Positions 1 to 7,314 of a DNA stretch of 12,353 bases are shown here, one piece after another (position 1 is the stretch's first letter; every line of letters starts with the position of its first letter). The notes below the pieces were generated by a model. The model saw only the letters and a program-made list of their open reading frames with translations. It was not told where the DNA came from and searched no databases. The translations under genes and the position numbers were made by a program. Source of the DNA: an uncultured Flavobacteriales bacterium (GTDB lineage Bacteria > Bacteroidota > Bacteroidia > Flavobacteriales > Crocinitomicaceae); contig CAMLDR010000128.1 of the NCBI GenBank assembly GCA_946478775.1, forward strand, positions 1 through 12,353, written 5' to 3'.

Positions 1-1409
1 GCTCTTGCTGACAGACCTAATCGGTCCATTGCATGTTTCAATAAGTGTTTTCCTTCTTCCGAGATTTCGCAAAATTCGATGAGTTCTTTTCGCTGCATTT
101 GTGCGTTGCAGTGTGTTTGCGAATCCTGATAGCGATTTAGCTGGATCATCCGCGCCTGTATGACCCGTTCGCGAATTTCGGCACTGGTTTCCGTTGGTGC
201 GTTGAAGGCCAGATCGTCGAAGGAAACAGGAGTGACTTCTACATGCAGGTCGATGCGATCCAAAAGAGGTCCTGAAATCTTGTTCAAATACCGCTGAACG
301 ATTCCCGGTGCGCAGACGCATTCTTTCTCCGGGTGATTGTAATATCCGCAGGGACAAGGGTTCATAGCAGCAACTAGCATGAATCCGGCCGGGTAATCAA
401 CGGAGAAACGCGCTCGTGAAACAGTCACTGTTCGGTCTTCCAAAGGCTGGCGCATGACTTCCAGCACCTGCCGCTTGTATTCAGGGAGCTCGTCGAGGAA
501 TAAAACACCGTTGTGAGCCAGTGAAATTTCTCCGGGCTGCGGATAAGATCCCCCACCAACTAAAGCTACATCAGAAATAGTGTGATGAGGTTTCCGGAAT
601 GGCCTTTGAGTTACCAAACCGTTGTTCTTTCCGATTTTTCCGGCCACCGAATGGATTTTAGTGGTTTCCAGTGATTCTTCAATGCTCATGGGAGGGAGAA
701 TCGTTGGAAGTCTTTTGGCAAGCATGGATTTACCTGCTCCGGGCGGCCCGATCAAAATCACATTGTGTCCGCCGGCTGCTGCAATTTCAAATGCCCGTTT
801 GATAGCACTCTGGCCTTTGACGTCCCTGAAATCTATTTCATTTTCATGGAGCTGACGCTGGAATTCTTCCTCAATATTGAATTTTGCCGGAGTAAAAGGT
901 CGCGTTCCATTTAAAAAATCAATGACTTCCTGCATGTTTTCCATTCCATACACATCAATACCTTCCACGATCGCTGCCTCGGATTCGTTTTGTTTCGGAA
1001 GAAGAATTCCCTTAAACCCGTCCTTTTTTGCCTGCATGACAATGGGCAGAACGCCTTTTATAAGCTGAAGTGTACCATCAAGGGATAATTCGCCCAGTAA
1101 GATATAATCTTCCAGTTTGGTAAAGGAAATTTGTTCGGAAGCGGCCAGTATTCCAATCCCGATAGCTAAATCGAAGGTAGAACCTTCCTTTCGAATATCT
1201 GCGGGAGCCATATTTACGGTGATTTCTTTTCCCGGATAATGGAGGTTGTTGTTCTTTAAAGCTGCCTTAATCCGCTGGTGACTTTCCTGAACTGCTTTAT
1301 CAGGTAGTCCGACCAGCATAAAATTGACTCCGTTCGCAATATTTACTTCAATGGTAATGGTGGTTGCGTCGATCCCAAATACAGCGCTTCCAAATGTTTT
1401 AACAAGCAT
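1..1409 (-). CDS. comM: ComM/YifB-family AAA+ ATPase (Mg-chelatase-like), C-terminus off the left edge
   Basis: The reading frame runs from an ATG at 1407-1409 without a stop to the window edge: 469 complete codons of a family usually near 510 residues, so only the extreme C-terminus is missing. Residues about 20-140 form the Lon-protease-like/ChlI N-terminal domain (NMAPADIRKEGSTFDL is the family signature). An AAA+ domain follows, with Walker A GPPGAGKS at 221-228 and Walker B VLFLDELPEY from residue 302. A cysteine cluster, CPCG at 352-355 and CVC at 364-366, is also typical. Known family role: ComM is a hexameric helicase that promotes branch migration during integration of transforming DNA, and it is also annotated YifB. 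Its presence suggests, but does not prove, natural competence. The family is commonly mis-annotated as magnesium chelatase; no chlorophyll or cobalamin genes are nearby. The methyltransferase upstream is on the same strand with a 95-nt gap, so co-transcription is possible but not evident. Confidence 0.95.
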   Translation of the reverse strand, partial: MLVKTFGSAVFGIDATTITIEVNIANGVNFMLVGLPDKAVQESHQRIKAALKNNNLHYPGKEITVNMAPADIRKEGSTFDLAIGIGILAASEQISFTKLEDYILLGELSLDGTLQLIKGVLPIVMQAKKDGFKGILLPKQNESEAAIVEGIDVYGMENMQEVIDFLNGTRPFTPAKFNIEEEFQRQLHENEIDFRDVKGQSAIKRAFEIAAAGGHNVILIGPPGAGKSMLAKRLPTILPPMSIEESLETTKIHSVAGKIGKNNGLVTQRPFRKPHHTISDVALVGGGSYPQPGEISLAHNGVLFLDELPEYKRQVLEVMRQPLEDRTVTVSRARFSVDYPAGFMLVAAMNPCPCGYYNHPEKECVCAPGIVQRYLNKISGPLLDRIDLHVEVTPVSFDDLAFNAPTETSAEIRERVIQARMIQLNRYQDSQTHCNAQMQRKELIEFCEISEEGKHLLKHAMDRLGLSAR

Positions 1410-1429
1410 AACTTTGTGGTGTTTTTACT

Positions 1430-1460
1430 TTAAGTTATGCAGAAAGTTGATTTAAAACAA
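1430..1460 (-). promoter_or_regulatory. weak candidate promoter for comM
   Basis: On the minus strand, TTG at 1458-1460 lies 20 nt before TAACTTAA at 1430-1437, which resembles the Bacteroidota -33/-7 pair (TTG, then TAnnTTTG) with two mismatches in the -7 word. It ends 20 nt before the ATG. The match is imperfect and the region is AT-rich, so it could be chance. Confidence 0.25.
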
Positions 1461-1468
1461 GTAGAAAA

Positions 1469-1483
1469 GATTATTTTTTAATC
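1469..1483 (-). terminator. weak AT-rich hairpin after the methyltransferase gene
   Basis: GATTA (1469-1473) and TAATC (1479-1483) pair around a 5-nt loop. Flanking A and T runs could lengthen the stem with one bulge. It lies 22 nt past the stop of the minus-strand methyltransferase. There are no GC pairs to give strength, so termination is only a possibility. Confidence 0.25.
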
Positions 1484-1504
1484 ATTTTACGATTGAAAAT
1501 AAGA

Positions 1505-2281
1505 CTAAGATTTGATGCAGCTCACAAATAAATCCAATCCAAAATCCGGATTTTCGTTTACATGAAAATGTCTCCAGCTAATATCCCTGAATTTTCCTTT
1601 CTGTGAACACATCAATTTTTTTCTATTTATACGATTGAGCAACTCGTATGGAATCCTCAGCAAGGCGGCCGGCAATTTATACTGCAGCCTGAAAAAATCA
1701 AAACGCATGATGTTATTTACGGATTTCTGATTTTCGAAATGGTATTTCCAGACGAGTTCGTTCCCTTCAACCCCTTTCATATCTACCTTACGGAAAAACA
1801 TCTTCAAGAGTACAGTAAGTCCGATGGCGTCATATTCACGGATATGCCATGGGTTGCGCGAGATAGAAAACCTGCTGTTAATAGTGCTCAAATGAAGTTT
1901 GCCGCCCGGCTTAAGAACCCGATGTATTTCTTCCAGAAAGAATTCGTCGTTTTCAATGTGTTCAATGACCTGAAAAGCAATGATATGGTCGAAAGAGTTA
2001 CTTGCGAAGATGCTTAAATTAGGGAGCGTCAGCTGTTGAAAATTGCAAAGAGGGTAGTTGATTTGCAAATCATCGATTAGTGATTTGTTTTTATCGACTC
2101 CTGTGTAACGAATTTGATCCAGTCGGAAACATTCAATTCCCCGCCCCCAGCCACAACCAAGTTCCATTACGTCACCGGTCAATTGAGGCGCAATTTGAAC
2201 ATAAGGAAATAACAAACGTTCATGGAGTGGTTTGTCCGACAGGATGTGTTCACTCGTAATTTCTGTTTTGAAATAATTCAT
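1505..2281 (-). CDS. class I SAM-dependent methyltransferase, substrate unknown
   Basis: A 258-aa Rossmann-fold methyltransferase of the Methyltransf_11/25/UbiE-like type. SAM-binding motif I is DVMELGCGWGRG (residues 37-48). The acidic strand-2 motif is YTGVDKN (59-65), FDHIIAFQVIEHI (97-109) corresponds to motifs II/IV, and EIHRVLKPGGKLHLST (118-133) is the motif III strand. The segment WHIREYDA (145-152) after the core is common in methyltransferases acting on cell-surface or secondary-metabolite substrates, but it does not fix the substrate. The C-terminal 90 residues are basic and probably help bind substrate or a partner. There is no signal peptide or membrane helix, so it is cytoplasmic. 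Neighbours give no pathway: comM lies downstream and an envelope-signalling operon ends 178 nt upstream. The ATG at 2279-2281 has no Shine-Dalgarno sequence. It is confidently a methyltransferase; nothing more specific is supported. Confidence 0.9.
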   Translation of the reverse strand: MNYFKTEITSEHILSDKPLHERLLFPYVQIAPQLTGDVMELGCGWGRGIECFRLDQIRYTGVDKNKSLIDDLQINYPLCNFQQLTLPNLSIFASNSFDHIIAFQVIEHIENDEFFLEEIHRVLKPGGKLHLSTINSRFSISRNPWHIREYDAIGLTVLLKMFFRKVDMKGVEGNELVWKYHFENQKSVNNIMRFDFFRLQYKLPAALLRIPYELLNRINRKKLMCSQKGKFRDISWRHFHVNENPDFGLDLFVSCIKS

Positions 2282-2378
2282 AGCGCAAGATTTATAAAGA
2301 TGTTTATACTTAATTTTTAAAGTGTTTACTTAAACTAAATGTGCTGGCAAACCGAGTTGTCTCCTGAAATTGGCAGGC

Positions 2379-2392
2379 AATAGAAGTCTATT
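2379..2392. other. 14-bp palindrome in the gap upstream of the methyltransferase
   Basis: AATAGA and TCTATT flank a 2-nt centre, giving perfect 6-bp arms about 100 nt upstream of the methyltransferase start and 70 nt past the stop of the barrel gene. A weaker stem follows at 2394-2415 (ACAG/CTGT core). It could be an operator half-site pair or a degenerate terminator; no T-run follows on either strand. Confidence 0.25.
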
Positions 2393-2459
2393 CCGTCATA
2401 ACAGGTACGCTGTGACAGGCAAAAAAATGATCATCTGATTTTCGTTGTTCTCTTTTGAC

Positions 2460-3851
2460 TTAAAGATTCACTCCTATTCCGAACTGAATGCCCCAGGAAG
2501 CATACTGCCTTCGGATCATGTTGTTGGATATAGCCGGATTAATCATGGATTTGAAGTACGGATTTATAAAAATATGCCATTGGTTGAAATTCCTCCGGAC
2601 TTCCAGTTGAATGAGGTAAGAGACATTGAACTTAACTGCCTGATACTCCAGGATACTATTGAAGTTTTCATTTGGAAAACGCCCCTTGTTTCGGGAAATT
2701 CCGAAGTTGAATTGTGCTCCGATCCTTGGAATGACTTCATACTTTCCCAGACTGAACCTATATCCGAAGTAAATCGGGATTGAAATCCAAGAATAAATGT
2801 TTTTAAACGATGTCCGCTCTGTAGTTGAATCTTGAAATTGATAATTATGATAGATTGTTGTATCATGTATTACCGGATTCCAATTACCCAAAGAATCAAG
2901 TACCAAAATGGTGTCAATGATGTGTTCTGAATAAGTTGAGTCTTTTAAATAATATTGTTTGATGTTGAGTGTGTTTTTTTCCCCGGTTTGAGAGTAAGTA
3001 AGCCCTAGGCCGAAAGTGAATTTTTGATACGACAAATTCCCGTTTATTCCAAAAGAAGAAGCCAGAATGGAGGATTGATCTTTATTTAATTTGTCAAGAT
3101 ATGTCGCATCGGTAGAGGCGTCTTTTATGAAGTTTGCTCCCAAACCACCGAAAACTTGAATTTCCTTTTTCCATTTGGATGCGTTTGCTATTTTATTGTT
3201 TGAATTAGTTGAAACAATAAGTTGATTGGCTATGCTATCACCTGGATTTACAGAGATACTGGTGTCTTTTATTTCCTGCGGTATTGTCAGGGAAGCTGGT
3301 TTCTCCGAAAATGAGTCAATCACTTTATTAATTGGAGTAAGCCCGCTTTCGTCGGATATTTTTTCGGCTTTTTGACTGAGTTGGATTCCAGCATATTGAA
3401 TACTCACATTGTTTGTAGCACCTTTCTTTTGAATAGCCTTGTGAGTTGGTAGCGTAATATGGTTTTGTTTTTTTGTTCTGCCGGTTAAACTAAGTACTCC
3501 CTTATCGGATTTAGGGATATTAAATGGATTTCTGTGAAAAACAGTTTTTTCATGTTTTGTTTCCCGGCCCAGAGCCAGATAAGATTCTGTTCGGGCATAT
3601 TTAACAGATCCTGGTAGTTGCGCATAATCAGATGCTTGAAAAGAATGGTGTTGAAGAATAAAGAAAACGGTGAGAAATGAGCATACTCCTCCGAATAATG
3701 CCGATAACCACCAAAAGAAAGGACGTTTCTTTTTTTCGTCGGCATCAAGTCGTATGTTCAAATCTTCAATGAACGACTCAGGAACATCAAACGTTCTTTG
3801 GTTCATTGCTTCACTGAACAGTTTGTCGATATGGATTTTATCTTTTTTCAC
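2460..3851 (-). CDS. probable dual-membrane-spanning anti-sigma factor: cytoplasmic tail, one TM helix, periplasmic linker, C-terminal outer-membrane beta-barrel
   Basis: 463 aa starting at GTG (3849-3851), which overlaps the sigma-factor stop as GTGA, so translation is probably coupled. Residues 1-44 are charged and cytoplasmic (PESFIEDLNIRLDADEKKKR), resembling the short sigma-binding tails of Bacteroidota anti-sigma proteins. Residues 45-67 (from FFWWLSALFGGVCSFL) form one hydrophobic helix that is not a cleavable signal peptide: it starts too late and has no cleavage site. Residues 70-228 are rich in Ser, Thr, Lys and Asn and look disordered. Residues 229-463 contain about eight amphipathic strands, for example ISIPIYFGYRFSLGKYEV, PRIGAQFNFGI and WGIQFGIGVNL, typical of the OMP_b-brl_2/PorT-like barrel. 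Seen: this domain order. Known, from memory: such proteins beside ECF sigma genes were described in Bacteroides thetaiotaomicron as dual-membrane-spanning anti-sigma factors (Dma). Inferred: it tethers the sigma factor and reports outer-membrane state. Automated annotation would call it only 'outer membrane beta-barrel protein'. Confidence 0.85.
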   Translation of the reverse strand: MKKDKIHIDKLFSEAMNQRTFDVPESFIEDLNIRLDADEKKKRPFFWWLSALFGGVCSFLTVFFILQHHSFQASDYAQLPGSVKYARTESYLALGRETKHEKTVFHRNPFNIPKSDKGVLSLTGRTKKQNHITLPTHKAIQKKGATNNVSIQYAGIQLSQKAEKISDESGLTPINKVIDSFSEKPASLTIPQEIKDTSISVNPGDSIANQLIVSTNSNNKIANASKWKKEIQVFGGLGANFIKDASTDATYLDKLNKDQSSILASSFGINGNLSYQKFTFGLGLTYSQTGEKNTLNIKQYYLKDSTYSEHIIDTILVLDSLGNWNPVIHDTTIYHNYQFQDSTTERTSFKNIYSWISIPIYFGYRFSLGKYEVIPRIGAQFNFGISRNKGRFPNENFNSILEYQAVKFNVSYLIQLEVRRNFNQWHIFINPYFKSMINPAISNNMIRRQYASWGIQFGIGVNL

Positions 3852-4402
3852 AACTTCAATCCTGTTTGGTTCGTACTAATTTGTATTCTCAACCTTTTCC
3901 GTGCTTCTTTCAGATGCCATTTAACCGTTTCATATGAAATCTGCAGTTCTTCCATGATTTCTTTAGTAGAATATTCGTCAACAGCATATAGGTTAAAAAC
4001 CATTTTGGTTGCGGGAGGCAGGGAGTCTAAAGCTTTTTGTAAGCCTTCTACTTCAAATGTGCCGTCAATTTCGGATTCATCGATTAATGAATCATTCTGG
4101 TAATTGTTTGTATACTGGAATAGTTCTTTGTAACGTTTGTTTTTTCTGAAATCGTCAATTATTTCCCGTTTAACAATTTGTTTGGCCCAGGAAAAATAAG
4201 CTGTGCCCGGATGAAACTGATCGATAGCGGAAATGATTTTCATAAAAGCATTGTTAACGATTTGCATTTGGCTTTCCTGATCGCTTGTATACCGTACAGC
4301 ATTTCCCATCAACACCTGGAAAGTGTGGTGGTATAAATCAAGGATAACTTTTCGGTCACCTTTCTTTATTGCGGCAATGGTATCAGTGCTTAAGTCAAAC
4401 AA
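3848..4402 (-). CDS. ECF-type RNA polymerase sigma factor
   Basis: 184-aa sigma-70-family protein with only regions 2 and 4. Region 2 covers about residues 20-92, with NNAFMKIISAIDQF followed by YFSWAKQIVKREIIDDFRKNKR, the core-binding and -10-recognition helices. Region 4 covers about 119-174: LQKALDSLPPATKMVFNLYA, then the helix-turn-helix STKEIMEELQISYETVKWHLKEARKRL that reads the -35 box. An acidic linker (103-118) joins them. The start is TTG at 4400-4402: an in-frame TAA lies two codons upstream and the next in-frame ATG is at residue 32, inside region 2, so TTG is the only start that keeps the domain. It overlaps the downstream anti-sigma/barrel gene by 4 nt, forming a two-gene operon. 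It probably drives its own transcription when released. Family call is strong; regulon and signal are unknown. Confidence 0.93.
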   Translation of the reverse strand: MFDLSTDTIAAIKKGDRKVILDLYHHTFQVLMGNAVRYTSDQESQMQIVNNAFMKIISAIDQFHPGTAYFSWAKQIVKREIIDDFRKNKRYKELFQYTNNYQNDSLIDESEIDGTFEVEGLQKALDSLPPATKMVFNLYAVDEYSTKEIMEELQISYETVKWHLKEARKRLRIQISTNQTGLKL

Positions 4403-4407
4403 AGCTT

Positions 4408-4444
4408 ATGAGATTAATGATTATTAAAGCGAAAACAATTCCAG
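4408..4444 (-). promoter_or_regulatory. candidate ECF-dependent promoter of the sigma operon
   Basis: On the minus strand CTGGAATT (4437-4444) is followed after 18 nt by ATTAATCTCAT (4408-4418), close to the sigma start. The second box recurs with one mismatch upstream of the divergent gene at 4715-4725 in the same orientation relative to transcription. This suggests a shared element, possibly sigma autoregulation. The AT-rich context and the 18 versus 20 nt spacing make it tentative. Confidence 0.3.
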
Positions 4445-4533
4445 GAGTTTAAATTTAATTCGGACTATTTTAACTAAAAAGCTAATTAATTGATTGAATT
4501 TTCACAAAAGGTTGGAATGAAAACCTGGTTAAG

Positions 4534-4549
4534 GAATTAATTCCTGAAA
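4534..4549 (+). repeat. 16-mer shared with the tpx upstream region (copy 1)
   Basis: GAATTAATTCCTGAAA occurs here and, in the opposite orientation, at 8036-8051 upstream of tpx. This copy overlaps the 14-bp palindrome at 4532-4545. Both copies are intergenic and upstream of genes, which fits a regulator site, but the sequence is AT-rich and two copies could be chance. Confidence 0.4.
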
Positions 4550-4686
4550 TAAGGAGAGATATGGTGTTCATACGTTTTATTTTAGTATTTCCAACAGAAA
4601 CGAGACTAACGAATATTATGGGGGGGAGGTTAACTGATATTTTTTGCGATTCGAAAATAAATGGCAAATAACAGGATTGTTTTTAT

Positions 4687-4725
4687 CTGTAACCAAGAGC
4701 CATTAAGACTGATTATTAATCTTAT
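4687..4725 (+). promoter_or_regulatory. candidate ECF-dependent promoter of the 815-aa outer-membrane gene
   Basis: CTGTAACC (4687-4694), 20 nt, then ATTAATCTTAT (4715-4725). The second box matches 10 of 11 positions of the one upstream of the sigma gene, and the first shares CTGnAA. If real, the divergent outer-membrane gene belongs to the regulon of the adjacent sigma factor. Confidence 0.3.
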
Positions 4726-4730
4726 TTTTG
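4723..4730 (+). promoter_or_regulatory. Bacteroidota -7 promoter element for the 815-aa outer-membrane gene
   Basis: TATTTTTG matches TAnnTTTG exactly and ends 26 nt before the ATG, giving a leader of about 20 nt. I see no TTG/TTTG -33 element at the usual distance. It overlaps the candidate ECF -10 box, so only one of the two need be functional. Confidence 0.4.
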
Positions 4731-4756
4731 TTTTGGCTTAAAACTGAACCAGTCTC

Positions 4757-7204
4757 ATGACTCGAATCCTTGGTATTATTTGTTTCCTTTTACTTTCGTC
4801 GAATTTATTCGGTCAATCGCAGTGGATTCGTTTTTCTCTTACGAGTAAAGATATGCCCTGTGAGGAGGTTGCCAAACAAGTCATTATTTCGGCAAAAATT
4901 GGAGGAAAAGACAGCCTTTTAATAAAAGTAGACTTCAAGGATTGTAAGAAGCTGATTGAATTCCCAAGAGCAGAAGGAGTTTACTCTTTTACAGTCAGAA
5001 CGCAGTTGTATGAGCCCATTTTATTGAGTTTCGAAATCAAGGCAAGCACAGCAGATACCATCGAACTGGGAGAATTGGCCCTTAAGGAAACTGTTTCGCA
5101 ATTGGATGAAGTAACCATTACTGGGATTCAACGGAAATTTATCGAGATCGATGCTGATAAAACCACATTGACAGTAAAAGACAACCCGGTTTTGTCGATC
5201 AGCAGTATTTATGACGCCATTTTAAAAGTTCCCGGAATCATGCCGTATCCCGGGGGCGGATTTGCCGTTGGCGGACAAATGGCTTCGGTTTATTTTGAAG
5301 GAGTTCCAAGCAGTTTGTCAACAGATGACCTGATGAACTTATTGAAAAGCTTACCGGCCAGTTCTGTTGAAACGATTGAGATTATTTCGAATCCTGGAGC
5401 TTCATTCGACGCGAATGTCAGTGGTGCTATAATTAACATCAACAGCATCGGCAAACCTACCAAATGGTTGTCGGGAACTGTAACCCTTAGTTACGGTTTA
5501 AACCAAAATCACAAGATTTCCCCATCTCTTGTTCTAAGTGGAAGACAATCTAAATGGAGCTGGCAGTTCCAGGCAGGATATTCCAATAATGAACGTTCCA
5601 GCAGAGATACTTCTGCCCGCACTTTTACCTCATTCGATCCGACAATAGGATTAAATTCAGACCGGCAGGAGCAAACCCGGAACAATTATTATTATTTCAA
5701 ACCATCCGTGACACTGAATTTTTCGAGACGTTCGAGCCTGATCCTGAATTACAACGGTTCTTACGGCGACAATAAAATCATGGGGAATTCGGAGACGGAA
5801 AGCCCGGGAATGGTTCCTGCTATTGCGCTTCAAACGGATTATAAATCGCGCAATTACGGAATGGGAAATGAAGGGATGGCAAAATTCAGACAGGAATTCG
5901 ATACGCTGAAACGGGTGTTGAATGTGACGGCATTTTACTCCAATTATCAAAACAGGTCCAAAAGAAGCAATACCCAGCGCATTTCAGCAGCAGATGATTT
6001 CAGTATTTTGGATTATTACATGAATATCAATCGATTCTATCTGCGGACGGATGCCGAAATCCCTTTTGAAAAAATCAAGTTTTATCTGAATTTCGGTGCA
6101 AAATATAGTTTGATGCATGTAGACAATATCGGTTCCTATAATTTGAACAATAATTCTTCGGACATATTTGATCATCGTGTTTATGCTTCGGAGATCGATT
6201 TTGATTATACAGAAGATAACCTGGCAGGGTATGTGGATCTGAAAAAGAAGCTGGGAAAGAAAGTATCGATCGGTGCAGGTTTGCGGGCTGAAAATTTCAG
6301 TTTGAGACGTTCTTCCAACGTAACGAGTACGGCAAGAAATAATTATTTCAATTTCTTTCCTTCATTTAACGCCATTTACCGGATGAATTCATTGGTGAAT
6401 GTGATTGGGACCTATTCGCGCAAAATAGGGATTCCCGGTTTCACGCAGTATGACCCGAATAATTCAGGATATTACGATTCGTTTAGTTCTTCCAGCGGAA
6501 ATACAGCACTGAAGCCTAATTTTTATGACAATGCCCAGTTCAAGATCACGGTTTTTGATTATGCACAGGTTTCCGTCAACTTTACACATTCCCAATTTTT
6601 AAATCTAAGTGAAGTAGTTGTTCAACCGAATTCTTTGCAAAGTGTTCAAACATTCAGGACTTACCAGGATGTGAATTCGATTAACTATTTTATGGCGCTT
6701 CCTGTTCCTTTTGTGCTGTTTACTAAAGGCTTGAAATTTTTGGATGAACCGGTGGAAGTAGATAAAATGTCGTTCTTATACATTTACAGTTCGTTTACAA
6801 AAACCACCATCCCGGATTATAATTACGTGAACCGGAATAAAGGAATGTGGACTTTGGGAGTGTATTCGCAGTTTATTCTGCCGTGGAAGATCCGCATGAA
6901 TGTGGAGTATTACATCACAGGAAAAGGGAATTACCAGATTTACGAATTTGTGAGAAACCGTTCCGCATTCGATGTGTCTTTCAGCAGGGAGTTTTATGAT
7001 AAGAAATTGAAGACCTCGCTTTCATTTGAAGATATTTTCAATACAGACCAAAGCAATGCAAGGGTTTCGTTCCCGAATATACAAATGAACAGTTATTCCA
7101 AACAGGATACGCGGATAATTTGGTTCAAGGTTTCTTATTCTTTCGGGAAAGTGGAGAAAAACGAATCGGAAGGGTTGAATTTGCCCAATGTAGGAGGAGA
7201 ATAA
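4757..7204 (+). CDS. outer-membrane plug/beta-barrel protein, TonB-receptor-like (OMP_b-brl_3 type)
   Basis: 815 aa. Residues 1-20 form a signal peptide (hydrophobic core ILGIICFLLLSSNLFGQ). Residues about 21-112 are a small beta-rich domain with two cysteines (C35, C63), in the place usually held by a CarboxypepD_reg-like domain. QLDEVTITG (115-123) resembles the TonB-box/plug start of Bacteroidota receptors. The plug (about 113-231) ends in EIISNPGASFDANVSGAIININ, the signature of the OMP_b-brl_3 group. The remaining 575 residues alternate aromatic strands and polar loops and end in the barrel. It probably sits in the outer membrane and may import a ligand or act in signalling; the substrate cannot be read from sequence. 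No SusD-like lipoprotein or catabolic genes are adjacent, arguing against a classical glycan-utilisation pair. It is divergent from the sigma/anti-sigma-barrel operon and is the nearest candidate target of that sigma factor. Confidence 0.88.
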   Translation: MTRILGIICFLLLSSNLFGQSQWIRFSLTSKDMPCEEVAKQVIISAKIGGKDSLLIKVDFKDCKKLIEFPRAEGVYSFTVRTQLYEPILLSFEIKASTADTIELGELALKETVSQLDEVTITGIQRKFIEIDADKTTLTVKDNPVLSISSIYDAILKVPGIMPYPGGGFAVGGQMASVYFEGVPSSLSTDDLMNLLKSLPASSVETIEIISNPGASFDANVSGAIININSIGKPTKWLSGTVTLSYGLNQNHKISPSLVLSGRQSKWSWQFQAGYSNNERSSRDTSARTFTSFDPTIGLNSDRQEQTRNNYYYFKPSVTLNFSRRSSLILNYNGSYGDNKIMGNSETESPGMVPAIALQTDYKSRNYGMGNEGMAKFRQEFDTLKRVLNVTAFYSNYQNRSKRSNTQRISAADDFSILDYYMNINRFYLRTDAEIPFEKIKFYLNFGAKYSLMHVDNIGSYNLNNNSSDIFDHRVYASEIDFDYTEDNLAGYVDLKKKLGKKVSIGAGLRAENFSLRRSSNVTSTARNNYFNFFPSFNAIYRMNSLVNVIGTYSRKIGIPGFTQYDPNNSGYYDSFSSSSGNTALKPNFYDNAQFKITVFDYAQVSVNFTHSQFLNLSEVVVQPNSLQSVQTFRTYQDVNSINYFMALPVPFVLFTKGLKFLDEPVEVDKMSFLYIYSSFTKTTIPDYNYVNRNKGMWTLGVYSQFILPWKIRMNVEYYITGKGNYQIYEFVRNRSAFDVSFSREFYDKKLKTSLSFEDIFNTDQSNARVSFPNIQMNSYSKQDTRIIWFKVSYSFGKVEKNESEGLNLPNVGGE

Positions 7205-7258
7205 AAAACTACCCGGGTAAGTGGTGGATAATCTTGCACTTATCCCATGAAAATAGAA

Positions 7259-7288
7259 AATCCCGCTCTGCCTGTGCAAAACGGGATT
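7259..7288. terminator. hairpin terminator between convergent genes
   Basis: AATCCCG (7259-7265) pairs with CGGGATT (7282-7288) around a 16-nt loop. It lies 55 nt past the stop of the outer-membrane gene and beyond the stop of tpx on the other strand. The minus-strand side continues as TTTTCTATTTTC, so it looks stronger as a minus-strand terminator. The plus side has only a broken T-run. Confidence 0.6.
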
Positions 7289-7314
7289 CTAATATCCATT
7301 TTAGAAAACAAAGA

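Larger units (their letters stand above)
4403..4756. other. 354-nt divergent intergenic region with palindromes, G-run and candidate promoters
   Basis: No convincing gene lies here. It holds a perfect 14-bp palindrome AGGAATTAATTCCT (4532-4545), an imperfect one, TTAATnATnATTAA (4414-4427), and the arms GATTA/TAATC (4711-4721). A run of seven G (4620-4626) stands out in AT-rich DNA. The 10-mer TGATTATTAA occurs near both ends (4418-4427 and 4710-4719), next to the two divergent starts. This is where regulation of the sigma operon and the 815-aa outer-membrane protein must lie. Confidence 0.7.

Noticed and set aside
622..1068. Two plus-strand open frames
   Set aside because: They lie antisense inside the clear ComM reading frame, which carries Walker motifs throughout this stretch.
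1..1409. Magnesium chelatase subunit for chlorophyll synthesis
   Set aside because: The N-terminal Lon-like/ChlI domain and the cysteine cluster identify ComM/YifB; no pigment genes are near.
1739..2017. Plus-strand 92-codon open frame
   Set aside because: Antisense to the methyltransferase core motifs; a shadow of that gene.
4482..4667. Minus-strand 61-codon open frame in the sigma/outer-membrane intergenic region
   Set aside because: No recognisable domain, no promoter word or start context, and it covers the palindromes and the G-run of a divergent control region; the length is expected by chance.
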